A stretch of 35,015 nucleotides of DNA from OMG group bacterium (GCA_012267385.1 JAAXGW010000045.1:1-35015); one strand, 5' to 3'; shown: positions 18,822 through 27,137, counted from the stretch's first letter. The notes: generated by a model not told the origin, from the letters alone. Numbers and translations are program-made.

Positions 18822-19988
18822 CTAGTCACCGCAATAGCGGTCTTGCCACAAGGCATCAAGAAACATTTCGTATGGAAGGATATCGATACCGTCAAGCTGG
18901 CGCGGCCGGTCTTCTAGACATATGCACAAATAGTTTTTGAAGGCTTTCTCCTCTCGCAGGGTTTGCAATCCTTTTAGATCCGCTCCAGTGACCCATTTTT
19001 TCGCCTTGAGCTCGATCGCCGTATGTTCGCCAAGAAGAAAGTCCACTTCGAAACCTGTTTGTGAACGCCAATAGTGCAGCGTCTCGTCGCGCTGGTTGTA
19101 GTCGATCCATGCTCGCAACTCATGCAGGAACCACGTCTCGAATGCCTGACCACGTTCCAGAGAGGCGAATCCCCTGCCCACGTTTCTCTGCAAAGCTCCT
19201 GCCACTCCGATGTCAAAAAAGAAGTACTTGGAGGCGACAATGGGTTTGCGAAATCTGCTTCTACGCCATGCCGGCAATTCATGGACAATAAGGGTGTCGC
19301 AAAGCAGATTAAAGTACTCGTAGACTGTTGTTCGCGGTACCTGTGCATCGTTGGCGATATTAGTGAAGTTGACGATGGTCGCATTGCACATTGCGGCAAT
19401 GTCCAAAACCCGCCGGAAGGGCTGGAGATTACGCACAAATCCCTCGGCTAGAATTTCTTGACGTAGATAGGTGCCAAGGTAAGCCTCCAAATCGAGGCGC
19501 GGGTTGGAGGATGAATAGATTGAAGGGATCGTGCCGAATTCCAAAGCTCTTTCTAGTTTGAAGGAGTCACCTAATTCTCTCTTCAACAGTGGATGAAAGT
19601 GCAGAACGCGAGCGCGCCCTCCGGGAAGATTCACTCCTCCCTGCCTCAGCTTGCGGGCACTGGATCCCGTCAGAAGAATGTGAACTCCCCGTGTTTCGAT
19701 TAGGTGATGAACATGATTTAGCACATTCGGTGCTCTCTGGATTTCATCGATCACTACGACCTTAACATCGTCGGTGATAAAGCTGCTCAAGTTTTCAGGG
19801 TTCTGACCGATACGAAAGAAGTCCGCCTCGTTGTTGAGATCGAAGATCGGGCCATCGAAATTACTCTGACTGATCAACGTAGATTTTCCGGTTTGACGAG
19901 GTCCGAGAAGGAAATGTGACTTTTCCTCCACGACGTCTGAAAGATCCAGTACTCGGGGAAAAATGTGTGTTGTCAAAACTGTCGTCAT
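18822..19988 (-). CDS. AAA_14/DUF4143 ATPase
   Basis: A 388-residue ATPase of the widespread bacterial and archaeal AAA_14-DUF4143 family, of unknown cellular role. Walker A is GPRQTGKS (29-36), Walker B VVVIDEIQ (77-84), with a sensor-like LLTGSSARKL (115-124). A wHTH-like linker (TNIANDAQVPRTTVYEYFNL) precedes the DUF4143 domain. That domain ends in a PD-(D/E)xK-like strand set (GFEVDFLLGEHTAIELKAKK), a fold that is often catalytically degenerate in this family. Length and ends are normal and the frame is intact. It sits inside the segment bounded by the inverted 25-bp repeats and is often carried on accessory DNA. Confidence 0.9.
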   Translation of the reverse strand: MTTVLTTHIFPRVLDLSDVVEEKSHFLLGPRQTGKSTLISQSNFDGPIFDLNNEADFFRIGQNPENLSSFITDDVKVVVIDEIQRAPNVLNHVHHLIETRGVHILLTGSSARKLRQGGVNLPGGRARVLHFHPLLKRELGDSFKLERALEFGTIPSIYSSSNPRLDLEAYLGTYLRQEILAEGFVRNLQPFRRVLDIAAMCNATIVNFTNIANDAQVPRTTVYEYFNLLCDTLIVHELPAWRRSRFRKPIVASKYFFFDIGVAGALQRNVGRGFASLERGQAFETWFLHELRAWIDYNQRDETLHYWRSQTGFEVDFLLGEHTAIELKAKKWVTGADLKGLQTLREEKAFKNYLCICLEDRPRQLDGIDILPYEMFLDALWQDRYCGD

Positions 19989-20197
19989 TTGCGGTCTTAT
20001 ATGACGATTGTATTGACGCGGCGTGTTGCTACACTGCTCAGGAAAAAACTATCTCGTTAACGTTAGTTACTCTAGAGTCGTTCGTCGACGTCACTGTTTT
20101 ACCGTGTGTAGACACTTAAAAGCTCGGTGTCTGTGGACGAAAACAACCAGGTTTTGGATTGTTGACGGTATTTTTACTATTTCGTGGCACCACGGGA

Positions 20198-20222
20198 TGA
20201 AGTTGCCTCAGTTTGATGGACA
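20198..20222 (-). repeat. Solitary 25-bp IS-end repeat, inverted
   Basis: TGAAGTTGCCTCAGTTTGAT followed by GGACA matches the left end of the IS3-type element at 34917-34941 with one difference. It is the reverse complement of the sequences at 1-25 and 17614-17638. No transposase follows; instead a TonB-receptor fragment begins. Confidence 0.7.
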
Positions 20223-20515
20223 GTTCATTTTGGAATTTGCTACCGAACCATGTTCTTGTGCATGTCTCCGTTCATATGCTAAGAGTGACCGATCATCCAG
20301 CACTGAATGAATTCGACGTGGGCTCACTTACGATTGTGGACGCTGCTTTTTCTTACAGGTTGAAGACTGACACTGAATTGAACTTCGGCGTTAGGAACGT
20401 ACTCAATCGTGACGCACCGAATACTGTTCGATGTCGACTACACTACGATCCCACAAGATAGGATGCCCGAGGCAGAATCCTGTCACTAGCGTTCACCGCT
20501 AGACTGTTGGACTAG
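20223..20515 (+). pseudogene. C-terminal fragment of a TonB-dependent receptor
   Basis: The reading frame (visible as an open frame from 20213 to 20461) gives VGSLTIVDAAFSYRLKTDTE, LNFGVRNVLNRDAPNT, HYDPTR, then a TAG at 20459-20461. In the same frame follows DARGRILSLAFTARLLD and TAG at 20513-20515. This is the end of a TonB-receptor beta-barrel: the 'tvDl..sY.l' strand, the 'N(l)xdxxP' motif, 'YDp', and the terminal 'GR.f.l.f..r' strand. Only about 90 of some 700-900 residues remain and there is an internal stop, so it is dead. An IS-end repeat lies directly at its 5' side, which suggests the rest was removed by an IS-mediated deletion. Confidence 0.8.
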
Positions 20516-20646
20516 ATACTGTTTGGCGGAGACTTAGGAAAACTACTCTGATTTTCTTTCCTGAATTGTTACGTTACCTCCCGCTTCCCTAACATTCTTC
20601 ATTAAATCTCCGTACTGGTCATCCAATTGTTCTTGAAAGGATTTGT

Positions 20647-21834
20647 TTATTTTTCTTTGAAAGGCGGAATAAGTACGTTTTCACCTTCTCTAAAAATCTG
20701 AGTGGTAAGCAATTCTTCTCCCTCAGCAAATTCAATCCTCACCATTTTCTGGTCTTCGATGAGTCCGATCAATTTTTCTGTTTGAACTGAATCGAAAGCA
20801 CTAGCCGTTAACGAATGATGTACCAGTAAATTGGCTGCTGCTTTTTCCTTAGTTTCTGCCGTCCAAATATTAGTATCCAGAGAGTCAAACATAGTATCAG
20901 GTTCTTGCTTAGCCCAAGAACCCAGTACGGTATTCAAATACTTGTCGTTTATTTCTTTGGGCAAACCCTGTCCGAGCTTCAACGCGCGGTCATACTCCGC
21001 CTGAGTTACCAATTCACTACCAATGGAACTATAAGCTTTTAACAATCGAGCATCCCCGCTTCGAATCTGTGGTAACATTGCGATCGCTTTGTCTAAGTCA
21101 TGTTTCGCCACTTCCGCAATGACTAATTCCTCTAAGCCTCTTTCGAATCCAAATTCGGATTTGTACAACGGTTGATTCAGGACGGTTTGTAATGCCAGTT
21201 CAGGGTCATGTTCAGCCCAGACTCTGAAAAGGGTCTCTTCTAAACTTGTGCGTAATTTACTCGAATCAAGGTTCGATATTGCGTCAAATGCATGTGTGGG
21301 ATTTTCTTTAGCCCAGGCTTTTACGATTGCTGGTAAAGCGAGTTCTTGCATTACAGGGGAAAAATACATCACTTGTTGAAACGCGTCTTCAGGATTCTTC
21401 AGCTCGGCTGTGTGCACTACGAACTTTAGTATCGTATCACGAACGATGTCATCTATTTGCGAGTTTACTAGTTGGTCTAGTACGTTGAGGAATCCCTCTT
21501 CCTCCATCAACAGTTCCGCGATTTTCAACAATTTATCTAGCTGTCCAATGTCTTCAATGTCGTCACTTATCAGAGCGTTCCACGCCTCCTGAGGATTGTC
21601 ATTAGGCTTTGATTTAGACGAGTCCTCATTAGGGGCGACTTCTTGTCGATTATTTACGTCTTGGATGTTTTCGGCAATCGATGTTGTGTCGTCTGCCATC
21701 TCAGATGTTTCGTTTGATCCAGCGATGTCCGAATCGTCGTCAGTAACGTTCATTATTGAAACCGTAACAAGTGCCGATATCGCAACTCCGGCGGCGAAGC
21801 TGAGCGCGATGAACCCTATGGAAGATTTCCTCAC
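20647..21834 (-). CDS. Membrane-anchored protein with W-A-x-x-x-P-x-x-A repeats
   Basis: A 395-residue protein with an N-terminal signal anchor (about residues 6-28), an acidic low-complexity linker (about 30-85) and a helical domain, so it is probably periplasmic. The helical part shows a recurring unit: ELKNPEDAFQ (144), WAKENPTHAF (174), WAEHDPELAL (206), VAKHDLDKAI (242), WAKQEPDTMF (307), roughly TPR/HEAT-like helical hairpins. I do not recognise a named family, and no catalytic motif is seen. The start is GTG at 21834, with AGGAGG five bases upstream, an excellent ribosome site. It is monocistronic, with opposite-strand neighbours upstream. Confidence 0.75.
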   Translation of the reverse strand: MRKSSIGFIALSFAAGVAISALVTVSIMNVTDDDSDIAGSNETSEMADDTTSIAENIQDVNNRQEVAPNEDSSKSKPNDNPQEAWNALISDDIEDIGQLDKLLKIAELLMEEEGFLNVLDQLVNSQIDDIVRDTILKFVVHTAELKNPEDAFQQVMYFSPVMQELALPAIVKAWAKENPTHAFDAISNLDSSKLRTSLEETLFRVWAEHDPELALQTVLNQPLYKSEFGFERGLEELVIAEVAKHDLDKAIAMLPQIRSGDARLLKAYSSIGSELVTQAEYDRALKLGQGLPKEINDKYLNTVLGSWAKQEPDTMFDSLDTNIWTAETKEKAAANLLVHHSLTASAFDSVQTEKLIGLIEDQKMVRIEFAEGEELLTTQIFREGENVLIPPFKEK

Positions 21835-22196
21835 TTATTCCTCCTCACGAATTGATTTTCTAGAAAAAAGCATAGATACACTTTCCATCTTAACATACAC
21901 AATTCATGAACTCAAACTTACCCAACATCGTTCTTTTCAAGACTGCGATTCCTGTAGGCGATTTGGCTATTTTATTCAAGTGCCGTACTTTCATAACAAG
22001 TGCTTAAACTCCGTCACATTTGTTAATTCGAGTGATTGCCATGAACCCAATAGTGAAACAAACCAAGTTATGACACTACAGAAAATTTTTTTCTTTCGAT
22101 CCCTAGAATCAATGGACACCAATCAATCCTAAAACAAAGGACGCTACATACAGTCCAAGTGGTATTCAACACCAGCACTTTTACGAAAAGGGGCTT
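21835..22196. other. Divergent promoter region
   Basis: About 360 bases between the minus-strand repeat protein and the first plus-strand hydrolase, so promoters for both should lie here. It is AT-rich. I cannot identify a clear -35/-10 pair or an operator. The ribosome site of the minus-strand gene (AGGAGG) is at its left edge; AAAAGGGG precedes the ATG of the hydrolase. Confidence 0.4.
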
Positions 22197-22985
22197 ATGC
22201 AACGCTTACTAAAACGTACCGGGAAGGTCTTTGGTAAGATCTACTTGGTAGTCTGCGTCGTCCTATGGGGCATCCAAGGATCTGTCCTATTTCGACCAGT
22301 CCCCTATGAAGATCCTACGCCTGCACGTTCGTCTGTCGAGTATGAGATTGTTGTTGATGAAACAAAAAATATCAAGTCTCGAGGGTATATCGTAAATGAG
22401 ACGATACCAGGACCCGTGATCCTATTTTTCTGCGGCAGAGCTCACGATGCAGCATACTTAACAAACTCGCTGGAGAGAATCAAGTTTCCTGCCGTACTAC
22501 CAAACTATCGCGGATACGGAAAAAGCGATGGTAGACCGTCCGAGAAAAACATTATCGCCGATGCCAAGATCACACTTCAAATGGTGCGGGAGCGATTTCC
22601 TGATCGTCCAATAATATTAATGGGTGATAGTCTAGGGAGTGCAGTTGCTCTACACACCGTAGATCCGAATATTGCTGGCACAATTCTGATCAGCCCTTTT
22701 CGCTCATTAGCACACGTGGCAAATCGAGGACTATTACGAGCAGTCCCCTTGCGCTTGTTGATACGCAACAAATTTGACACTCGGGCAAATCTCGACACTC
22801 TACCCGAAAAAGTCCTTGTTGTCTACTCGAAGGAGGACAAGATCATACGAGCGAAGGAAACGGAACGTGTACTTGAACGAATACCTCAGGCAGACATTAT
22901 TGTCGACGACGAATCACACATCGGAGTGCTACCCTATAACGAACACAAGATTACTCAGTGGTTAGAAGAGAACTTCAAGCACTGA
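22197..22985 (+). CDS. Membrane-anchored alpha/beta hydrolase (BEM46/ABHD13-like), copy 1
   Basis: A 262-residue serine hydrolase. An N-terminal hydrophobic anchor (about 13-30) would place the enzyme at the inner membrane. The fold landmarks are NYRGYGKSDG (103-112), the nucleophile elbow GDSLG (Ser145), a candidate acid Asp214 in YSKEDK, and His241 in DESHIG, so the triad is complete. This arrangement is that of the BEM46/ABHD13/YfhR group, whose substrates are largely unknown (esters or thioesters). Start ATG with AAAAGGGG seven bases upstream. A second copy follows 121 bases downstream, and a sterol-methyltransferase homologue follows that. Sterol esters are a conceivable substrate from context only. 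Confidence 0.88.
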   Translation: MQRLLKRTGKVFGKIYLVVCVVLWGIQGSVLFRPVPYEDPTPARSSVEYEIVVDETKNIKSRGYIVNETIPGPVILFFCGRAHDAAYLTNSLERIKFPAVLPNYRGYGKSDGRPSEKNIIADAKITLQMVRERFPDRPIILMGDSLGSAVALHTVDPNIAGTILISPFRSLAHVANRGLLRAVPLRLLIRNKFDTRANLDTLPEKVLVVYSKEDKIIRAKETERVLERIPQADIIVDDESHIGVLPYNEHKITQWLEENFKH

Positions 22986-23106
22986 ACTTCGTAGCGTTCA
23001 GACAATTCGTAGAATCAGCCTAAACCAACATTCCTAGTACAAACACATAACACCAAATCACACTCCAAGTGCTTACTAGAGAATTTGCGTCAGCAAAAGA
23101 GGGGCG

Positions 23107-23904
23107 ATGCCACAATTACTAAAACGTGCAGGGAAGGTCTTTGGTAAGATCTATTTACTGGTCTGCGTAGTCTTGTGGGGCATTCAAGGATTTGTTATAT
23201 TCCGACCATATAGCTACGAAGATATCATGCCTGCTCGTACGTCAGTCGAGTATGAGCTTGTTGTCGATGAAAAAAGAGATATCAAGTCTCGAGGCTATAT
23301 CGTACGTGAGAATGCTCCAGGACCCGTGATCCTGTTTTTTGGAGGTAGAGCCGGAGATGCTTTGGGCTACACTCACGCGCTCGATCGGCTGAAGGTTCCT
23401 GTTGTACTGCCGAACTACCGCGGGCACGGAAAAAGCGACGGCAGACCGTCCGAGAGAACCGCTCTCGCCGATGCCAAGATCACATTACAAATGGTGCGAG
23501 AGCGATTTCCAGATCGTCCGATAGTGTTGATGGGCGATAGCATAGGGTGTGCGGTTGCCATAAGTATCGCAGATTCGAACATTGCTGGTATGATTCTTGC
23601 CAGCCCCTTTCGATCACTAGCACACGTTGCAGATCGTAGTGTATTACGAGCGATCCCCTTAGGCTTGCTGATGCGGCACAAGTTTGACTCGCGATCAAAA
23701 CTCGATTCGCTCCCCGACAAAGTTCAAGTTATTTACTCGAAAGACGACGAGATCATATTTGCAAAGGAAACGGAACGTGTTCTCGAAAAAATTCCTCAAG
23801 CGGACGTAGTTATCGACAAAGGGAGACATTATTTCGTCTTCAGTGAAAACTTGTACAAAATGAAGCAATGGTTGATAGACAACTTCGACGACATAGATTC
23901 GTAG
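23107..23904 (+). CDS. Membrane-anchored alpha/beta hydrolase, copy 2
   Basis: A 265-residue tandem duplicate of the preceding gene. The two align without gaps over the conserved part: NYRGHGKSDG at 103-112, GDSIG with Ser145, Asp214 in YSKDDE, His241 in KGRHYF, and a three-residue longer C-terminus. DNA identity is highest near the 5' end. Differences cluster in the cap region (Cys79-His83 becomes Gly79-Asp84) and after Asp214, which may mean a changed substrate. AGAGGGGCG precedes the ATG. It probably shares an operon with copy 1; the methyltransferase gene starts about 100 bases later. Confidence 0.88.
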   Translation: MPQLLKRAGKVFGKIYLLVCVVLWGIQGFVIFRPYSYEDIMPARTSVEYELVVDEKRDIKSRGYIVRENAPGPVILFFGGRAGDALGYTHALDRLKVPVVLPNYRGHGKSDGRPSERTALADAKITLQMVRERFPDRPIVLMGDSIGCAVAISIADSNIAGMILASPFRSLAHVADRSVLRAIPLGLLMRHKFDSRSKLDSLPDKVQVIYSKDDEIIFAKETERVLEKIPQADVVIDKGRHYFVFSENLYKMKQWLIDNFDDIDS

Positions 23905-24005
23905 CAGTCGAAAATGTCATGAATTTCGTTCGGGTACGAGTTTTAAACTTGAAGTGGCACCATATTTCTGACGTCAGTTCTAACTAATCAATTAGCTCCT
24001 ATCCC

Positions 24006-25052
24006 ATGAAACCTTCAGACCTATTAAAGCTTCCCAAGAACCTGCGTAAATCGTATGGTGACCTTAACGTTGCAGACAGTCTGGAACGATATGAAAGCTG
24101 GCTAGATCGTCGCGAACAAGCCGAGACACAGGATGACAAGTACGATCACACCGAGACAGTGAGCGAATACTACGACTTGTTTACCGAGTTAATGCAATTT
24201 GGTTGGAACGAATCCTTGCACTTTGCCCCAATTTCGCAGGATGAGTCTTTAGAAGAAGCCATTGTCCGCCATCAACGGCACATGATAAAAAAGTTAGAGC
24301 TAGAAGAAGGGATGAAGGTCATTGATGTCGGTTGTGGTTTGGGTGGTCCTATGCGCCGCGTCGCAAAAGAGTCACGGGCTAAAGTGTTCGGTATCAATAA
24401 CAATGAGCATCAACTAGAACAAGCGAAACAGAAGACAAGTGAAGCTGGTCTTGACCATTTAACAGAATACTACCAGTGCAATTTCATGGACATGAGTTGC
24501 TTTGAAGGTAATTCGTTCGATGCTGGCTATGCCATCGAATCGACTTGTTACGCTCCAAGAAAAGAGCGTGCTTTTGCAGAGATTTTTCGCGTATTGAAAC
24601 CTGGTGCATTGTTTTGGGGTCAGGAAATGTGTCTAACAAACGTCTTCACGCCGGATGACGAACACCACTGTACCACCAGAGACGAGATCAAATTTACTCT
24701 TGCGTTGTGTGACCTCTTCACGTTTGAAGAGGTGAATCAATGTTTAGAGAAAGTAGGATTTGAGATAGTTGAAGCAAAGGATCACGAACTCAATGATGGT
24801 TCGAGTGTACCCTGGTATCAACCCATGGATGGGTTAACGTCCTCTCTTCGTTCATGGCTCCGAGTTCCCGGTGGTCGATCCACACTTGCTGGCGGAGTTC
24901 GTCTGGCTGAGGTCGTTGGCATGTTTCCTAAGGACAGTTGGCGTGTCATTGATCTTCTTGACCGACAGGCTGATGCTTATGTTGCCGGAGGCAAATCGGG
25001 TATTTACACGCCGTTGTACTGTTTTCTCGCGAGAAAGCCAGAGTCGAGTTAG
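24006..25052 (+). CDS. Sterol 24-C-methyltransferase homologue (ERG6/SMT type)
   Basis: A 348-residue SAM-dependent methyltransferase that matches ERG6/SMT1 over nearly its whole length, not only in the SAM fold. It has the sterol-binding region-I-like YYDLFTELMQFGWNESLHF (55-73, compare yeast YE(Y/F)GWG), SAM motif I VIDVGCGLGGP (105-115), GINNNEHQLEQA (129-140), and SMT region II IESTCYAP (177-184, compare IEATCHAP). It also has the typical C-terminus VAGGKSGIYTPLYCFLARK (326-344). SMTs methylate C-24 of the sterol side chain, so the likely substrate is a delta-24 sterol. Bacterial SMT homologues are known from uncultured bacteria. A related methyltransferase acting on another isoprenoid cannot be excluded. 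It faces the P450 gene across 64 bases. Confidence 0.85.
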   Translation: MKPSDLLKLPKNLRKSYGDLNVADSLERYESWLDRREQAETQDDKYDHTETVSEYYDLFTELMQFGWNESLHFAPISQDESLEEAIVRHQRHMIKKLELEEGMKVIDVGCGLGGPMRRVAKESRAKVFGINNNEHQLEQAKQKTSEAGLDHLTEYYQCNFMDMSCFEGNSFDAGYAIESTCYAPRKERAFAEIFRVLKPGALFWGQEMCLTNVFTPDDEHHCTTRDEIKFTLALCDLFTFEEVNQCLEKVGFEIVEAKDHELNDGSSVPWYQPMDGLTSSLRSWLRVPGGRSTLAGGVRLAEVVGMFPKDSWRVIDLLDRQADAYVAGGKSGIYTPLYCFLARKPESS

Positions 25053-25116
25053 AACAGTAAGTTCTAACTATTCGTTTAGTTCAACTATCTGACGTCTTTG
25101 CGAATTCGCGAGGTGG

Positions 25117-27102
25117 TCAAACTTTCGGAATCGGATGCTTCATCTTGGCCACGCGAATCTTCATTTTCTTACTCGGCGATAAATTCGAAAATGGATTGAT
25201 TCTCATCTTGTACTTTGCTGGAACTAGCTCGAGTTCAAAGTGATACGCGAAGAAGAGCAGATTGACAATAGCTTGTAGTTCGAGATAACGATGACCTAGG
25301 CAGTGGTGCGTACCAAGTCCGTACGGAACATATACACCTGCTTGCAAGTGCTCCTCTCGCCCTGGTAGGAACCTGTCAATGTCGAACTCAAGTGGATTCT
25401 TAAAATATTCTTCCATGTAATGGGTGCCAGTGTGTCCAATCATCACGAGCGTGCGTGGTTCTAACTCGAATCCCGCGACGATACACCGATTCATTACAGT
25501 TCGAAGTTGAACGGGAATCACCGGATAAAGTCGTTCTGATTCGAGAAACACGCGTCGAGTGACATCAACCTGGTCACCTTCAAATTCTTTCGCATCCGGG
25601 ACTCGACCGTCTGCAAACAGTGCTTCTCCCTCTGCCGCGACCCGTTCATATACGTCGGGGTGCTTGATCATGTTGTATATGGCAAACGCGATTGCATTAC
25701 CCATGTATAGACTGGCGACCAAACCTGCTGCAAAAGGAAAGGCGAGGTCAGTTTCCGGCATGAACTGCGGATCTTGGCGATGAAGTTCCATAAACGCATC
25801 AGCGATGTCTTGAGTTTTCCCCTGCCGTAAAGCTGGAGTATGAGCAGACTTAATTGAGTTGAGGAGCTTAGGCACAAGTTTCTTCGCACGCTTCATTCTC
25901 GGAGTGTTCAGCGTCCACTTGGGCAGTGCTTTTTGCACGTGCACAGTCAGTGCGCGATCCTTGTACGCTAATAAATCGTCGACATCCGCCGCACAATCGA
26001 CACCAATGAACAGATGTGCTACTTGATAGCTCATATAGTTACAGAACTTTTTAGCCGCAACATGAGCCTCGTTGTCGTCCCAAGCAGGTAGCGTCGTCCG
26101 AATTATTTGATATAGTTCAGGCAAGGTCTGAACCAACGCGTTTCTGGAATAAGCAGCACGAGTCGACTTTCGTAATCGATAGTGTTCCGCTCCGTCCATA
26201 CCCGGCATGACTCGAGCTGCTCCGAACACAGCCGCAAAATCACTGATGTAATCTCGAGTCCGCAAGTACAGACGCCCGTACTTGTTCACCCATCGGTTTA
26301 CCTCAGGTCCGGTAAGCAATATCGCACGATCCTTTCCAAATTTCATTGGCGTCTGAATTACCGGTCCGTATGTCCTGTGCACACCGCACAACCCCAAGGG
26401 TAGATTGCCTCTATGAAATCCTTTCTCGCGCAAAAGATCACGCCAACTAACCTTAGGAATACCCGCCATGCCAATCTTGGCTCGAGGACGAGGGAGAAGT
26501 GTTGTCTGTTGAATGGAACTGGCAATGGATTGACCAATTAAGTCTGCACCTGCAAGAAGTTCGATCCGCTCCAATTTCTCTTCATAGTCTTCCTCGGTAA
26601 GCAGCAGTTTCATGAATTGGCAACTATGCAATAACGATATCAAAAGAACATCGCGAGGAGTGGGAAATTCGTCGTTCAGGATAACGTTCAAGATTCTCGA
26701 CTTGGCTTCTTGGAGACTCGCACCTTCCGCACTCTCATAAGAACGACTACTTGCAACTGAACTAGAAAGTTCCCAAAAACCGCCAATTTCATACTGCAGA
26801 ATGTCGTTCTCAACCAATCGATCAAGTAGATTTTCGACCACTCTTTCCGTTCTGCGTGTATTCTTCTCAATCCAGTATTGAGTGTTGAATACTCGCTCTT
26901 CGGCCGCAATTTCCTCAAGTGTTTCATCCAGAATCGGGTCTCCCGTCGGGCTAGGATCGATTAATTGCAGTTTTTCTAAATCGGTATCAATGCGATAGGC
27001 CAACGCTAGATCAGCGATAACTGAGCCTGCAACTACGCATGCGAAATCCCAACTGTCAGAGAGTTCGATGAATCCACTCTGTTCATCGAGCACCAACAGC
27101 AT
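25117..27102 (-). CDS. GPP34 domain-cytochrome P450 fusion
   Basis: A 661-residue fusion. Residues 1-200 resemble GPP34 (GOLPH3-like): SDSWDFACVVAGSVIADLAL, SPTGDPILDETLEEIA and RDVLLISLLHSCQFMKLLL. Eukaryotic GOLPH3 binds phosphatidylinositol-4-phosphate; bacterial GPP34 proteins are mostly uncharacterised. Residues about 215-655 form a P450: a C-helix HYRLR (307-311), an I-helix AAGLVAS (458-464), ExxR as ESER (521-524), FDIDRFLP, and the heme loop YGLGTHHCLG with Cys601. The heme loop has Y for F and H for R relative to FxxGxRxCxG. P450s hydroxylate or demethylate lipids and sterols using a separate reductase, not found nearby. GPP34 homology (LTEEL) extends in frame 5' of the ATG, so the true start is probably at 27117-27123. 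It converges with the methyltransferase gene. Confidence 0.88.
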   Translation of the reverse strand: MLLVLDEQSGFIELSDSWDFACVVAGSVIADLALAYRIDTDLEKLQLIDPSPTGDPILDETLEEIAAEERVFNTQYWIEKNTRRTERVVENLLDRLVENDILQYEIGGFWELSSSVASSRSYESAEGASLQEAKSRILNVILNDEFPTPRDVLLISLLHSCQFMKLLLTEEDYEEKLERIELLAGADLIGQSIASSIQQTTLLPRPRAKIGMAGIPKVSWRDLLREKGFHRGNLPLGLCGVHRTYGPVIQTPMKFGKDRAILLTGPEVNRWVNKYGRLYLRTRDYISDFAAVFGAARVMPGMDGAEHYRLRKSTRAAYSRNALVQTLPELYQIIRTTLPAWDDNEAHVAAKKFCNYMSYQVAHLFIGVDCAADVDDLLAYKDRALTVHVQKALPKWTLNTPRMKRAKKLVPKLLNSIKSAHTPALRQGKTQDIADAFMELHRQDPQFMPETDLAFPFAAGLVASLYMGNAIAFAIYNMIKHPDVYERVAAEGEALFADGRVPDAKEFEGDQVDVTRRVFLESERLYPVIPVQLRTVMNRCIVAGFELEPRTLVMIGHTGTHYMEEYFKNPLEFDIDRFLPGREEHLQAGVYVPYGLGTHHCLGHRYLELQAIVNLLFFAYHFELELVPAKYKMRINPFSNLSPSKKMKIRVAKMKHPIPKV

Positions 27103-27120
27103 GAGTTCTTCTGTCAGTCT

Positions 27121-27137
27121 GATAGTGTTTGCCTCCT
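27121..27137 (-). promoter_or_regulatory. Shine-Dalgarno site implying a non-canonical start for the P450 fusion
   Basis: AGGAGG at 27132-27137 (minus strand) is a perfect ribosome site, but it lies 29 bases from the ATG at 27102. In frame with the gene, ATC (27121-27123) sits eight bases after it and CTG two codons later. The residues between, R-L-T-E-E-L, match the usual start of GPP34 domains. So translation may start at ATC or CTG, or an ATG has mutated. The rest of 27103-27348 holds no other feature I can support. Confidence 0.5.

Noticed and set aside
21596-22132. 178-codon plus-strand frame
   Set aside because: Mostly antisense to the signal-anchor region of the repeat protein, which has a strong AGGAGG site; serine-rich composition is typical of an antisense shadow.
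25081-25116. Palindrome GCGAATTCGC between the convergent methyltransferase and P450 genes as a bidirectional terminator
   Set aside because: The 10-bp palindrome has no loop and no T run on either side, so termination is not supported.
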